Positions 25,603 through 37,492 of a stretch of DNA of 64,000 nucleotides are shown here, piece after piece (within the stretch, counting starts at the first letter, position 1; every line of letters begins with the position of its first letter). The notes under the pieces are model-generated. The model worked only from the letters and a program-made list of their open reading frames with translations, was not told where the DNA came from and ran no database searches. Where the stretch lies: NCBI GenBank assembly GCA_002205965.3, contig NADL03000094.1, positions 248,001 to 312,000 of the forward strand. The letters are read 5' to 3'. The position numbers and the translations under genes are program-made. This stretch comes from Kappaphycus alvarezii. Lineage: Eukaryota > Rhodophyta > Florideophyceae > Gigartinales > Solieriaceae.

Positions 25603-26880
25603 TCTGTCACTTAGTTTGAGAGGCGCTCTTCAAATTGGGACTGGATACTGTGCTGGGGGCCACAAGCCAAATGGACAAGCTGGCGCGGGGTAGCCGGCGC
25701 GAAATGCGTGAACGCACGGAATTAAACGAAATCAGTTGTCACAAAGTCAACAGGCAGAAGCAATGCAGCTGTTCTAATCCGGTGAAGATGATGGTACCTC
25801 CGCACCCTGCCAGGCTCGAGTGGATTTATATAAGGAACGGGTGGTGGTGCACCTGGAAGAAAGACCTTGGACCGAGGCGCATATCGATCGGCCGGATCAG
25901 ATGGGACTGAGGATGCATCTTCACCGGTCGACCTGTTGGAAGACAGGGGATCATATCGGAATCGATCTCTCTTTCGCGAGAGCCACGAAGCCCTTGGCCG
26001 TCCAATGCCACGCGGACAAAGATTCGCCCCGGCGTGCGGCCAGTAGCCACCAGGGTTGTGCTGGCTGGAGCTACCTCGCGCTCTCGCGACCAGGTGGGTC
26101 TGCTGGGAGGATGGAACGGGGGCCGTTGAATCAACTATATTCACGGCGACTACTGTAGTTACGTAATTTCATTGTTGAAACTCTCACTCGCATAGGCACT
26201 GGGCAATAGGCACTGGTTACGGAGTGAGAAGCTTAATGAATTCAGTCGGCGAGTTTTCCAGTCATCAAAACGACGCAACGATTTGATTGGCTGAAGGAAC
26301 ACGACGCAGATACTTCTGTAGGAATAAAAGGAAAAGTGGAACGCGAGGAATGGTGGAACGAGACCTTCATTCCACCACCCAACACAACGCTGTGCAAACA
26401 GGGACTCCTGTGCTTTGAGGAGTGCCCTCAAAAAGCAGTCTCGAAAGGACAGTATGTAATTCAACGCAGAGCCTTGCGCTCCAGACAAGGCGCTTTGCGC
26501 AAGGATACTGGTGGCAGTAGATCTTTACGCGTTGTAGATCCGCAACGAGTGGTGGAATCTCTTACAAGAAACTAAAGCACCTAGGTATGCAATAAGCGAC
26601 AGCGAGAACCGGTGCCTGCCTGGGAATCCCAAGAGAGGACGCGCTGTCCAACGCATCCACCGAGATGCGCTGCTGTGCTGTAGGACCCCGCCTGAACCCT
26701 CTCACTGCCGAGCAGCGTGATTTACGACCTCATTGAGAAAAAAAATGAACGTGCTCCCAGTCACGCTCTTTGAAGTGCGAAATGCACTTGAATGAAAATT
26801 AACTCCGTTTCTTGGTTCCCCCATGCCGACCACTTGTACCAATTATTTGATGCGCTTTGGAACGCAGGCTAACCTATTTT
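25603..26880. other. GC-rich flank of the methyltransferase; no recognised gene
   Basis: Overlapping frames run on both strands: 25722-26144 and 25826-26134 minus, 25820-26158 plus, and 26159-26488 minus. All are Arg/Pro/Ser-rich and none carries a motif I can name. In GC-rich DNA such frames stay open by chance. The upstream promoter of the methyltransferase should lie in the first few hundred bases, but no specific element is visible. Confidence 0.35.
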
Positions 26881-26888
26881 TCAATCAT

Positions 26889-26910
26889 TAAAACACCCCA
26901 ATTTTTCCCC
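26889..26910 (-). repeat. MITE-like end motif (right-end orientation)
   Basis: TTAAAACACCCC followed by A/T and TTTTTCCCC is the reverse complement of the end motif found at 27042 and 27311. It may be the right end of an element lying to its left. Confidence 0.45.
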
Positions 26911-27041
26911 TTGAATGAAAATCCATCTTTGGTACTAGGCAATAGCCACCCTGGGGTCGCGATGATACAAACTACTGTCCGTGACATTTGCTCCACGACT
27001 GGTAGCGTCGATCGCCCGCAGCTACACACTGCTATCGAGGA

Positions 27042-27075
27042 GGGGAGAAGGTTTGGGTGTTTTACTTTAAAAGAT
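27042..27075 (+). repeat. MITE-like end motif (left-end orientation)
   Basis: It starts GGGGAGAAG, continues GTTTGGGTGTTTTAC and ends in TTTAAAAGATG. The core is identical to the left arm of the inverted repeat at 27311-27507, so it is probably the left end of a related, partly lost element. Confidence 0.5.
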
Positions 27076-27189
27076 GCTTCGGCCATCGGTATACTGTATA
27101 TATTTAATATGACATTCAGACTTACAACTCCCGGGTTCCAGCCAATCCATACATCTCAATAAAGAAACCCCCTTTTTCTCCTTCTGAAA

Positions 27190-27225
27190 GGTGTATCCGA
27201 TCTATCTATGTATCTATCTACCATT
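27190..27225. repeat. Short ATCT microsatellite
   Basis: Imperfect repeats of ATCT (GATCTATCTATGTATCTATCTACC). Small and of no obvious function. Confidence 0.6.
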
Positions 27226-27310
27226 GCTATCCGCCGAGCACGCACACCTTCCATCCTTCACCGAGGCAAAAATTACAGTACGTACGACGACTATGCTTTA
27301 CAATTCTATT

Positions 27311-27507
27311 GGGGAAACGTTTGGGTGTTTTACTGTTGGAAGATATTTCTATTGAAACGTGTCACCTCAACTTGGAATAGAGAAAATGTTCCGAACTCAG
27401 TCGTAAGCCATTTTGCTTTGGTGAACAGCATTCTACATACAATTGAGGGCACGTCAGTCTTAAGGCACGATGAATCTTCCAAAAGTAAAACACCCAAACC
27501 TTTCCCC
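27311..27507. mobile_element. MITE-like element with 34-bp terminal inverted repeats
   Basis: The arms 27311-27344 and 27474-27507 are inverted copies: GGGGAAA, then GTTTGGGTGTTTTAC, then TTTGGAAGAT at the inner end, with only two differences over 34 bases. They enclose about 130 bp without coding potential. This is the architecture of a non-autonomous DNA transposon. I could not find a clear target-site duplication (flanks are TTCTATT and CTTGGTT). Two further copies of the same end motif lie at 26889 and 27042, so at least two related elements are nested or clustered here. Confidence 0.65.
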
Positions 27508-27514
27508 CTTGGTT

Positions 27515-30190
27515 ATGTTGAGCGGGGTTGACACGTACAGGGAGGCCAAGTACGATTGGCCTACAAAAAATCACAACTATTTCTTGGGCAGCTGAAAGGG
27601 ATCCCCAGTTGAGTCGCCCGAGGGGGACGGCAGGAATTAAAAGGGAAGTATTGGCGCGTTGCGTGCGCGCGATGGAGGCGCGTGGAGGGAAAGGAAGGCG
27701 CCGGGGTAGAGGCGTCGGTAGGGCTGAGGTATGGTATAGTCGCGACGCGAGTAGCGGCGTTGGGTAGGAAAGGCGGAAGGAAAGCGAGAGTGTCGCGTTG
27801 GGTGGCGATTTGCAGTTGTTGGGATGGTTTTCTTGCATATCGCCCGGCGGCTTGGTGGGGAGATGGTTTTAATACTCGAAAAGAAACTAGTGAAAATGGG
27901 GGGTTAATTTACTGTGGTAGATATGTGGGTTTGTACCCAGTAAATTTGTACCGGAGCGTAGATACCGTATATTGGCCAAGCCATTTGCGAAACCGTACAA
28001 TCCATCGAAAGCTGTAGAGAAACTTATCATTGAGTATCGATCGTGTACTGTACACTGCACGACTGACTACAGTGCAAAATAGTCTCAATTCATTAACACG
28101 TGTATCTAAAATGCTATTTATTCCAAATAATACCCGCCTTCAAGCAAAGTGCGGCCCTGCCGCTTGCGCATATTACCACTACCATATGTCCCAAACTTGC
28201 CGACAAGCCCGGCACAGTCTCCCCATCGCTCAACGCACCACGCCCAGAATCCTCATTCTTCAGCGCTCATTTCGGTCCCACGTTTTCCATCTTGCTTGCG
28301 CGGTTCCCCTTTGTGTCGCGCCTGTGGAAAATGGAACGAAGATTCACCACAGTTGAATGACAGGCCACCTACACCCAGAGGCTTTACCCTTTCTACCCTC
28401 GATCTTTCTCCCCTCTCAACAGCTTTTTCACTGCTACAATAAAAAATTTGACGAGTGTCAAGGACGAAATAGGTCGCGAATCGTTCTTCTGAGGGTCGAC
28501 GGCAAGGGCTCCGATACAGCTTGCAACGAGAGCGGTCAGTCGATCTCATAAGTATAAGTATCTAAAGCACGTTGCATGTCGAAAAGAGGCTGGACGCCTT
28601 CCCAACTTCAGGGTGCGAAGGAATCACATCTCCAACAAGTACGAAGTAAGTTTCCCCGAGTTCATACGCACGAAATGCGACAACTGATGGATGAATGATT
28701 TAGATTCACGCACAACCTCAAATGAAGCCATCATGAAGCGTGACTGGTTCGCCGAGGGTACGGTGCAATTCTTTTGCCTTGAATTCGGTCGTGTGAGGAT
28801 CGTACACTCATTTAAAGAGTACTAGGAAGAAATCAACGGAGTGATGGAGATCGAGGAATATCACTGCCGTCCAGTAGTGTTTGAGTTCGTAATGTATGAT
28901 TTGTTCAAATTTCTAGGGCGTCATATTCATCTTTTTCTCTCTTGGTCGGGTTCGGGCAACTCAGGGACTTCCCATCTATGGAAAGATGATTTGTATCGTC
29001 TAAGTCTAGACATTTCTGTACTCGAGGATAAGCACGGGAAATTCAAGGAACAGAACGGGATTATTTCCAAGATCAAATTTTTCCTTCGGCCACCGGGTCC
29101 ATTTCCGATCAAGCCCTTAGTTTCTATGGGGCGAGTTCCGACGAAGAAGAGTACCAGTTAGACCTGTAAACATTGGTATTTGAGATCTATTCCTCTCCGG
29201 ACACCGCTCCTAATTTTTTAATTCTCTCAACGAATGCGTACAAGTGCGAAAGTCATACTTTCCCTGCACAATTGGTGCAAGGACAACCCGGGCACATGGA
29301 TGATAATTCATGGCCCCCATTCCTGCGCTTTATTCTCGTTGGTCTCGGCTAACTTCTTGCCCGAAAACGTTCTCTTCCGTGGCTATGAGGGCTGCTGTAT
29401 GTGTACCGCGCTTGAAGTTGAGATCCTTCCTACCGCTTGTCCGGAGTTAGCACAAGCATTTCGGTAAAACTAAAGTGAGGTAGAGCATAAGATTTTCTTC
29501 CCCGTTATCTTGATTCTCGATCATATGCGAAGAATTTGAACCAAAACTATCCTGCACTTTCAGCTTGTCGCGCTTAAGACCATCGCAAGAAGTCACACCT
29601 CAACCGATCTCACGTCCCAAATTGAACCACTGAGCAAATGTTGGTGTACATCTCTGAATGGAACTGCCTGAAAATCGAGAGACGGAAAAAGTTTTTGTGC
29701 TCTCAGTTGTGGATACCAGCGCCGCGAACCACGCGATCCGTTTTGATGCTCGGGGATCTCCAGATAGGATAAACGAATGTGCAAAGAGGAAAACGATGCG
29801 CTTCAATCGACCTGAAGTACTTTCCATATGCTGTCCATCTCCAAACAAGAAATAGTTTTCATACTTCGACGATGTGCATGACGTCTGCCCTGTGTTACGG
29901 GCGTCGGGAATCCATCGTAGTGCGAATCTTCTGATGCAGAAGCGGAGGCGTCGAGGGCTTGATTAGCGTCCTACGGTGAGTAGTGATACTTACCGAATTC
30001 CTGGATAATTCTACTTGATACGAGTATCGATAAATGAATGACTCTTATTTGAACTTGTACATCATGAAAATTGATTCCAACATCGTTCAACACTTAGACG
30101 AGGTTATGCATAAAAGAATAGGTAAAATTGAGAGGTGTCATCTCAGGGACGAGATTAGGTTCATGACCGTTTCCCAATTAGTTTTTCTCC
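27515..30190. other. Mixed GC-rich DNA; no recognised genes
   Basis: Frames of 60-158 codons overlap on both strands, the longest being 27362-27838 minus. None has a domain I recognise. The part nearest 30.2 kb lies downstream (minus strand) of the Ty3 integrase relic and may hold its LTR, which I could not delimit. Confidence 0.3.
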
Positions 30191-30198
30191 TTCCGCAC

Positions 30199-31255
30199 CT
30201 AGTATCTTATCAGACGACTAGAGCAAATTTCTTCGCAAGTTCTGCGTCCAGAACGAGAATCCAAACTATAGCGCGGATGCTTTGTTACTACAAAAGGACC
30301 GTTGTAGCGAGAATTAACGGCTGGCTCCTTGACATTTGAGCTCACCGAAGCGCCTTTGAAGACTAGGACTGAGTCCCCGACTTCAAATTTGCTATCGGTG
30401 ACTTCATAGGGGAGCTGACAGAGTAGGTAACGATACGCTTGAATGTTAGAAATATCCAACAATTCCGTACCGCGATGTATGTCTGAAGTATCTCCGCTGA
30501 AAGAGAGTCCAGACTCGAATGCCATCCGCGGCGGTACTACATACAGTATCTCGAAAGGATTTGTTTTTATTCTACTCATGTGACGGCGACGGTAACCGTA
30601 AAATATCCAAGGAAGAGCTTTGTCCCAATCTTCTGGCTTGGAGAGAGTCATCTTCGTTAGAGATTTCTTAATTGTTCCAGCCCTTCGCTCTGCCCCTCCG
30701 TTCGACACTGGAGCGTAAGAAAGTACCGTTTTCCATTCTATCCCATGCGCTTGAATGAATATTTCTAAGGCCCCTGCGGTGAGACAAGGAGCATTATCAG
30801 AAACAACCTACTTCGGGACCGAAAGAATGTATTAGCTCTGTGCTGAAGAATTAGATTAGGGCGTTGTCTTTAGCTTCTTTGGTAGGTTTTTTTTCGGCCA
30901 TCTTGTCAGGTTCTTGATGCCAATGAGAATGTACCGGTTCCCACTCTATGATTCCGGGAGCGGACTCGCGAATTCGATAAAGAAGACATCAAAGAAAGAA
31001 GATAACGGAGAAAGAAGGCTCGTCTTATAATTCGGTAGCGGGGAAGGGTTCTAGAAATCGTTACAGGTCTTATCATAATCGTGGAGTTCACGGTGCATGC
31101 CAGGCCACCATAAACGAGAAGAGACGAAGTGTCTGGTGGAATCTGCGTTCCAGTGTCCTATAGCTATTCCAAGGTCGGGGATAAGTCCGACATCACAGTA
31201 AATAATGAAAAGAGCACATTCAGAGGGGGAACGTTTCATTGCCGCTCAGCAAAAT
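30199..31255 (-). pseudogene. Ty3/gypsy integrase, broken
   Basis: Reading the minus strand from 31.24 kb, GHWNADSTRHFVSSRLWWPG then DKTCNDF is the H2C2 zinc-binding N-terminus; the last zinc Cys is missing. FDVFFIEFA-PLPESESGNR follows, with the first core Asp, then VVSDNAPCLTAGAL with the second, then SYAPVSNGGAERRAGT with the catalytic Glu. YGYRRRHMS and PPRMAF follow. The end, SRYNGPFVVTKHPRYSL with SRLIRY, is a GPY/F-type module. A TAG directly before VVSDN (30808-30810) and frameshifts near 30.9-31.05 kb inactivate it. Integrase joins retroelement DNA to the host genome. No RT lies upstream: the relic stops where element A begins, which suggests A, or a rearrangement with it, truncated it. 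The wording of the motifs resembles oomycete and red-algal Ty3 elements. Confidence 0.85.
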
Positions 31256-32909
31256 ATTCCTGGATTCTACTGAAATTTAATCTTTTTTCGTTACTGTACA
31301 AATATGTTCCTATTACTGTTCCGCTTGATCTGCACGTCCAATCTTCATAAAATGAATACAAAATAAATGCAAAAGGAACTTCGAGGTCAACAATTCTGAC
31401 TTGAATCGCGACTTATGATTTATTGTTATTTTTTCGCTGGACGTGCAGATCTCAGGTAGTTTTTTGATTAAAATTCCTTGTCCCTGCAGGTCATTGCATT
31501 ACGCAAACTCAGTTGGTAGTTTTTCCAATTAAATTTTTCCGTATGCAACCTTAACAAATTTCACATGATGATATCTACGCAGCAATCCTCGAAATGACGG
31601 GTACGATTTTTTTACCCGTTCGCAATTAGTACTGACATTTTTATTGTTAACTATATTCATGCTAGATATTCTGTGCCGAATCCAGCAAGCAAACTTAGCT
31701 CAGCTGGGAGGCCAATATACTTGACGATGAAAGTTCATTAGCGAGTATCCAAGAAGTATTTCTCGACAGGAAAGGTGAGAACAGAGAATGCAACTTGTAG
31801 GGATACATTCAATTTTACACAAATCATATAGGATTCACTTGCGATGTATATTGTTTCTATTCGGTTTGAGCGAGTTTCCAACAATGAATTTGAACCACTT
31901 CAAACCTTTAGCTACTTTGAAATGCCGATATAACTCCATTGATAATATTAAAAGCCCAGTACCGACGTTATAGACTGGTGCTGATTGTTCCTCGTAGAAA
32001 AAACGACACTAGGAAATAACGTGACCAAATCTCATATGTTTGCATTGAAAAGCTTTCTGCAAATGAAAATATCACAAACCTTTGTTCGTATAACAAAGCA
32101 CGTTAAAAATGTAAAAAAGATAAGTGATGCATCCGTTCGTATATTCAAAAAATTTTGGAAAGATGCAACAATATATATATGAGAAAGTGTTATCATATCA
32201 GATGAGGAAAACAGATTGAATTAATTTTCCTGGAAAGGGCATTCTTCCGGTGTTAAATAGGCAGGCTGATGTTGAATATGGACGGGAAAAGTACAGGTAA
32301 AAGCGGTTATCGTTGATTGTTAGTCGGTCACTATACGAAATTTGCGAGGAGACACTAAATAATGGTATCGTGACGCAAACCGGTGATTTGTTGTACCATT
32401 TAGGTCAAAAAATTATCTCAAAATGCAAATTATTGGTCATTCACATGATTGTGTCAGGGGAATTGGTGCTGGTTTCTGAGCTCGATTGAGATTAGAAGGA
32501 AAACACTAAACCAATTAGATCGGCATCACACAGAAAAACCTAAGCCGAACAACAGAAAGAGTAACACTTAATTCGGTTATCTTTCTTCTATAAATATGGA
32601 TATCATAGAAACAACCACTTCGACCGGCATGAAATACGAGTCCGTTCACTTCTCGTCAGTCCAAACGAGTTTTTTCACCCATATTCTTGTTCCTCATCAT
32701 CCTTAGACCTCATTTCCTTTCAATTTACTCCAGCATATTTCTGCTTGTTCCCTTCTGGCTTTCAAACTGGTCGAGACACAAGATCTGCTAGGAGCAACTT
32801 TTACAAGCTTGTGGCATCATATTTGATTCCATTGATCGCAAAGTCATTGGACACGTGAATTATTATCGACATTGGATATTATTGATCGAGACAGGTGAAG
32901 GGATGTTTC
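31256..32909. other. Left region of decayed element A
   Basis: This stretch has no convincing gene; two plus frames (31788-31973, 31985-32182) are AT-rich and unrecognised. It matches unit B at 53.18-53.37 kb through short GATCTGCA-type motifs: GATCTGCACGTCC near 31330, GGACGTGCAGATC near 31440 and GTCCCTGCAGGTC near 31484. I take it as the upstream part of element A. Confidence 0.45.
31327..31500. repeat. Inverted GATCTGCA-type motifs, element A
   Basis: Three 13-base motifs lie here: one reads GATCTGCACGTCC, followed by its inverted form GGACGTGCAGATC and by GTCCCTGCAGGTC, the last two preceded by TTCGCT and CTTG. The same arrangement occurs at 53184-53352 in unit B. The motif shares GATCTGCA with one arm of the 34-bp palindromes. 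Possible protein-binding sites; inferred only. Confidence 0.5.
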
Positions 32910-32943
32910 GGTGAATTTGGTTCCACGAGGAACAGTTTGCACC
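32910..32943. repeat. 34-bp palindromic site, element A upstream
   Basis: The 34 bases start GGTG, have GGTTCC-ACGA-GGAAC at the centre and end TTTGCACC, in register with the palindromes of unit B. It lies just before the small decayed frame at 33008-33415. Confidence 0.6.
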
Positions 32944-33007
32944 AACCTGGATTTTTTAGTCAAAAACTAGATATTATCCCGTTGAATTCCAAAATCCAAA
33001 CATTTTT

Positions 33008-33415
33008 GATGAAGCAAAGTATCAATCAATGGAGAAAGCCTGGAAAAGTATCACAAAGGAAATTGTCAATGCCCGTATTCGTGGATTGGATATTAGCCAT
33101 ATAGACGTTGATTGTAAAGACCAGTATGACAAAATCAGAATGGTACTTTTGCAAAACGGCTAAACGACTAGTGCAGTTGACAAGTCCCGACTTACATTGG
33201 CAGTCTGGCTACTGTTCAATCAAATTGAGCCTAAAACTACCATCCGGGATATTGAAGAGGGGCTTGAGAATGAAGTTGGGACTTTGGATATGAACTGCTT
33301 GGAATTGGTAAATTTGACAGAACGAAATCCGACATTAGTAAGGATCTGCTATGAAGCATTTCAAAGCACACGTCGCCAAATGAATATTTCGAGCATATTT
33401 GGAAAATTTCTGTAG
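33008..33415 (+). pseudogene. Unrecognised small gene in element A, one internal stop
   Basis: A single plus-strand frame of 135 codons is open except for one TAA (after KIRMVLLQNG). The peptide looks like a real helical protein: MEKAWKSITKEIVNARIRG, then LTLAVWLLFNQIEPKT and GLENEVGTLDMNCLELVNL, then RICYEAFQSTRRQMNISSIF. I do not recognise the family. It begins about 65 bp after a 34-bp palindrome, as the recombinase gene does in units B and C. I see no equivalent at the matching place in unit B. A degraded accessory gene of element A is the simplest reading; a 5' exon of the recombinase gene is another. Confidence 0.45.
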
Positions 33416-34129
33416 ATCCATAAATGATCTTATTTAAATCCTTTTGGCAGATCATTGATCTTAACGATTTATAATTTTTAGCTCTTGAATTTGGATTGAA
33501 TGAGGGTACAACCACAGACATATTTTGGCCGGAGTATTCGGAACAGTAATTGAAATCTTTATTTTGAATCTTTCCCTCTTCTTCCGGGAGATAAGCTCCG
33601 TGAACCAATATAAAAGGATCTTGCCGAATAGAATAATGTAGGGAATGACGAGGTGATAGAATTGCAGCGGAGAAAAGAGGATCTTTACCATTCTGTTCTC
33701 TCGGTGAACACACAATACCAAAACTTCGATTGCAATCGATCTTCTGCAATTAAAATTTTGCGCAAATTGAGCAGTGAAGGCTTCCTACATGTTCTTCTAC
33801 TAATTTCTTTTTTGGTCGGACGCGATTGGAAATATTTTTTTATTTGAACTGCGGTTTCAGAGAGTAAGTGTTCTGGTGGAAGATTTTTTAGACTATTCCT
33901 CGGTAATGAACAAGATCTTTGATCCAATCCAAAGAGAGATCAAGTTTGAATCACAATCAATATCCTGGAAGAGAAGTAAGTCGTGTAAAAACACTGCGTT
34001 TGCCTACTTCAAGAAACATATTCAAGTCCTGCTGTTTTGCAATAACTGTGAAGCGTTCTACGGTAAGCTAAAGCCTGTATTGTTCCATTACATTCAGCTG
34101 TATCAAAACATAAAAATACTCAAATCGTT
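33416..34129. other. Element A spacer with an unrecognised 86-codon frame
   Basis: Plus frame 33876-34136 (MEDFLDYSSVMNKIFDPIQR and on to FCNNCEAFYGKLKPV) is coding-like and includes a C-x2-C pair, but no family is recognised. A 170-codon minus frame at 33237-33749 overlaps the better plus frame at 33008-33415 and is probably its shadow. Confidence 0.3.
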
Positions 34130-34163
34130 AGTGTAGTTAGATCCACGACGAAATATCTGCACC
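34130..34163. repeat. Degenerate 34-bp palindromic site before recombinase gene A
   Basis: It keeps GTG.AGTT.G.TCC in the left arm and ATCTGCACC at the right end, 34 bases long, about 40-70 bp upstream of the first in-frame codons of the recombinase relic. This is the same position as the pair of palindromes at 55018-55123. Confidence 0.55.
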
Positions 34164-34204
34164 AAACTTGGATCTCGGCTCTCTGGACAATCTGGTATCT
34201 CGTA

Positions 34205-37123
34205 GTGAATACAGGCAACAGTTTTGATTCAGGTTACAAGAATATGAAACCAACAGCGAAAGAAGACCGGGAAGATTTCATAAGAAGATCAGATGTACAC
34301 ATCATTACGCATGCAAATTTTATAATTTGTGGGATATGTGAAGGTGGAATTGAGTCAGATGAACCGAATTTCATACGCCACATGCGCAGGGAGCGTGGAG
34401 ACAGTACTATCAGTGCACGAAAATTGTTTTAAAGTGTAATGAACAAAATTTCCAAGTTGAAAGTCAATCCCGAGCTTGAATCAAGGTAAAAGGAAAAGAA
34501 GTAACAACCAAGCACTTACAGCTACTTCATAAGCTTCCTGCCCTGCAGGTGGCAAAATGTTGTGAAATTCATCTTCTGCAACTATGTTTGCAAATTTCAC
34601 AGAATATAAGCTCGTCATATTCGGGAAAGTGAAAATCGTGATGAGCTTGACAGATACGTAGAAATATCTGAAATTACAGTTCTGAATGGCCAGTCGCTTT
34701 GGCGTGGAACCAAGCAGAGATTCTATTTTGCAATTGAGGATAATTAAATGGATATGATTGAAAAATCGAGCAATGGCGATTTCTCTGCTGATAATTCCCT
34801 GGAAAGTGCTCTTCGTCAGGTAATAAATGCACAAAATCAAAGAATTTCAAATATTGAAGATATAGGTGTCATAAAAATGCACACCCTTGCAGCCATGACG
34901 CGACTGGATTTGTATTTGTTGAACTTTGGAATAACCTGGGATAATTGCTGTCGGTCTTGTTGCTGGCCTATGAAGGGTCTCCAAAGATGTCTAAAAGAGA
35001 GAGAAAATAATGAAGGTGGATAATGAAATCAAAATTTGCTTCCAGGATCTTTTCAGTCTCTCACATTCCAACGCAAAAAAACCCAACATCCGATGGAACG
35101 ATATAATGCAGGCAGTTTCAGCCCCCGGAACTTTCTCGAAAAAAACTTTCAGCACTGCTAAGAGAGCAAAGAAGAAAGATATGCCCGTCAAGGTGTTCGT
35201 CTTGTCCTAATGGTTTTTCGTTTATGCCGATTCATTGATATATCTGGATGCGAAGAGTTTGAATTTGAGTAAGGAAAGAATCCGTTCTGTTCTTCAAGAC
35301 CTTAGTCCCGGAAACACTCGACCACCAAGATTTGGAAGCCGATTTCATTACTAGTAGTGCGGGTCGTTCCTCGAGGTACAATCTACTCCGTAAATGCGCA
35401 ACCGAAACAGGTCCAGATAGTGGATCTGAAAAAAAGTATGAGGAAATGAAAAAGGATTTCAACCTCATGAAAAGTGTTGTGTATGAAGAGAACAGCCCTG
35501 AAAGCTCCGTCACTCCAACAGCACCCAATGTATTCATTGCATGCCTTGGAATCTACGAGGGAAGAGGCGAGAAGGCATGTTTCTCTGAAGGGAGGGAAAG
35601 TTTACCAATTCTTGCTGGTCTGGCATTTATTGGTGGATGTTGCGGTATTTTGGAAATTGATTTTTGGCACGGTTCGATTGGAAAAAAAAGCGCTTGAAAT
35701 TTTTGGCCAGAAACATAGTCCAAATGCTGGTCTTGGGATCAACGTTCTTCAAGAGATACTTGCAAAAACAAAAATAACAATATCCGCAGAAAACACTAGA
35801 TCCCTTTGGGTGCCATGCTACGATCCGTGTCACGTCAACTGTGGGTGGGCTTCTGGTATGCACATTTCTGCAACAGATGTTGGCGTTAGTATGAGAAATA
35901 CAAGAAGATATTCGTAAACTGGTTTTCGGAGTAGAAGGCATATTTCGAGGTGTAATGATTCCAATGGATATCGAGAATCAATTAGGATCACTGTGCAATG
36001 ACGTTAGTGAGAAGAAATTCGGTTATTGCTTCATGTGCCACCACGCCAATGCAATGTTCACTGTTCAATATCGTAACTTCGTCACAAGAGCCGTCGAATC
36101 AATATCGATGATATCTGCTACCGAAAGGGCCAATGAAATACGAAAGAAACTCAAAGTCATTGAAGAAGTTGCGCGACTGATGACAGCTCTGATATATTTA
36201 TCGAACTACAACCCTCCGCGTGGAACTGAAATAGGGCTGCATCTTGTTGCCAACTGAGCGGTTGCTCCTCGACACTTCATGTTTTTCAACGAGAGATTGA
36301 CTTGTATTCCAGGTTATGGAAAGACATGAGCGATTCGAGTTTTCGAAGTAAAGTCGTAAGCAGTCATCCAGATATTACCACCAGTAATATATTCAAGATA
36401 TTTGTGGCAGTCGTGATGGAAATGCGAGCAGTCATGAGGCTGCAGCTTTTAGGGAATCAAACTTCTCTTGCTGCCAAAGAGGAAGTCATGGAGATGAATT
36501 TTGTTCTGGATTCCGACATGTAGCGCAATAGTTCCACTGAAATAATTGGAAAGATTTTTTCTAAATATGGAATTCAGTGAACAGTACGAAACTATCGTCA
36601 GTGGATTGGTGGCTACTGTAATGACAAGTCCGTGAAAGACACCTCAATGAGATATGCTGTGGAAGATGAAAACGTCCTTGAGTCTCACGATGTCGACGAA
36701 GACCACGAATCCGTTCAGAACATTGGACATGTGATGCAAATTCAAGGTGGCCATAGCCGGAGAACAGCAGAGAACCACTACGGCAGGGCGATGACAGGAG
36801 TTGTTATTAAGTTTCCGGATATAATTTATTCGCATATTGATCAGCGATCGATTTCGTTGTACCTAAAAGCCGCAATTTTTTGGATTAACGACTGCCGGAT
36901 TGCAGAAAATATGAACTTTTCAAGCCTTTTGAAGAATAGGGCGCAAGGAGTCCAGATTTCTAGCAATAAATAATTGTACGGCTGAGAAGAGGACATCATC
37001 AATGGGCAAGGAGACGAAGAGCAAGGGGGAAGGTGTTGCAAGCGCTGCCGCTTCGACATCCAAGCAGCATTACAATAATGAAGTTTTGGAAAGTCAGAAG
37101 AGTGCACAAACCGAATCAGACTA
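34205..37123 (+). pseudogene. OrsD-finger/tyrosine-recombinase element gene, copy A
   Basis: This matches the unit B protein almost end to end but is broken by many stops and frameshifts. FIICGICEGGIESDEPNFIR is the first finger. A TAA at 34430 replaces the Gln of the motif ELFQC. ARHIRES and NGQSLWRGTK follow; the second finger itself is lost. SFSRTSA-type middle segments include KPNIRWNDIMQAVSAPGT, then AGLGINVLQEILAKTKI and NCGWASGMHIS. At 35807 it has TGG (Trp) where copies B and C have TGA. The recombinase part shows NPPRGTEIGLHL (first Arg), RNYRQWIGGYCND (second Arg), QGGHSRRTAENHYGRAM (His and Tyr). After that the C-terminus differs from B and runs on in another frame to a TAA at 37121-37123. 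It is an older, independently diverged relative, not a recent duplicate. Confidence 0.85.
35356..35389. repeat. Degenerate 34-bp palindromic site inside copy A coding relic
   Basis: Aligned with the palindrome inside the coding sequence of unit B, 22 of 34 positions agree, including GTGC, GTTCC and ATCT. It lies at the same place in the reading frame. Confidence 0.5.
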
Positions 37124-37204
37124 AGCCTACGCGGAAGATGGGACAGCGGGCGAGTATCATTCAGCCACACGGACGGTTCCGCCTTGTGAGTACCGGAACT
37201 AGTT

Positions 37205-37440
37205 TCGGTTGAAGAACTAATAGTTGAATGGGAACATTGTAACTGGACTTGACCTGGAGATCGTGGTGTATATGTGTTGAAAATGGGGGTATTTACGCAC
37301 TTTGGGATCTGAATTTCGAGATTCATTCTTTTAGTGTTTCAAGTCCTTTTTGGAATGCTAAAGAAGTTGGTATTATCATTTCTTGTTCGAGGTTTACTTT
37401 TGAAGATACAGTATTAAAGGTTATTTGGGTTGAATAAGGG
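37205..37440 (+). repeat. Direct repeat, first copy, downstream of element A
   Basis: It shares GAATGGGAACATTGTAACTG, GACTTGACCTGG, GATCGTG.TGTATATGTGTT, TATTTACGCACTTT and TTTTGAAGATA with 37735-37960. The two copies are about 525 bp apart in the same orientation, with the G-rich stretch between them. They could be LTR-like ends of a small element or a local duplication. Confidence 0.6.
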
Positions 37441-37492
37441 GGGGTTTGAGGAGATAGGGGGTACTTAGGGATTAGGGGTTTGCTACTGGGTT
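37437..37492 (+). repeat. G-rich telomere-like tract after element A
   Basis: A run of seven G, then GAGATAGGGGGTACTTAGGG and ATTAGGGGTTT. It is a degraded version of the TTTAGGGGA-type array that ends unit B (58040-58112). Confidence 0.45.

Noticed and set aside
33237..33749. 170-codon minus-strand frame in element A
   Set aside because: It overlaps the plus-strand frame 33008-33415, which is more protein-like, so I read it as a shadow.
34205..37123. Repeat-induced point mutation as the cause of decay
   Set aside because: Differences between copy A and copy B run in both directions and include many indels, not a clear C-to-T bias by eye.
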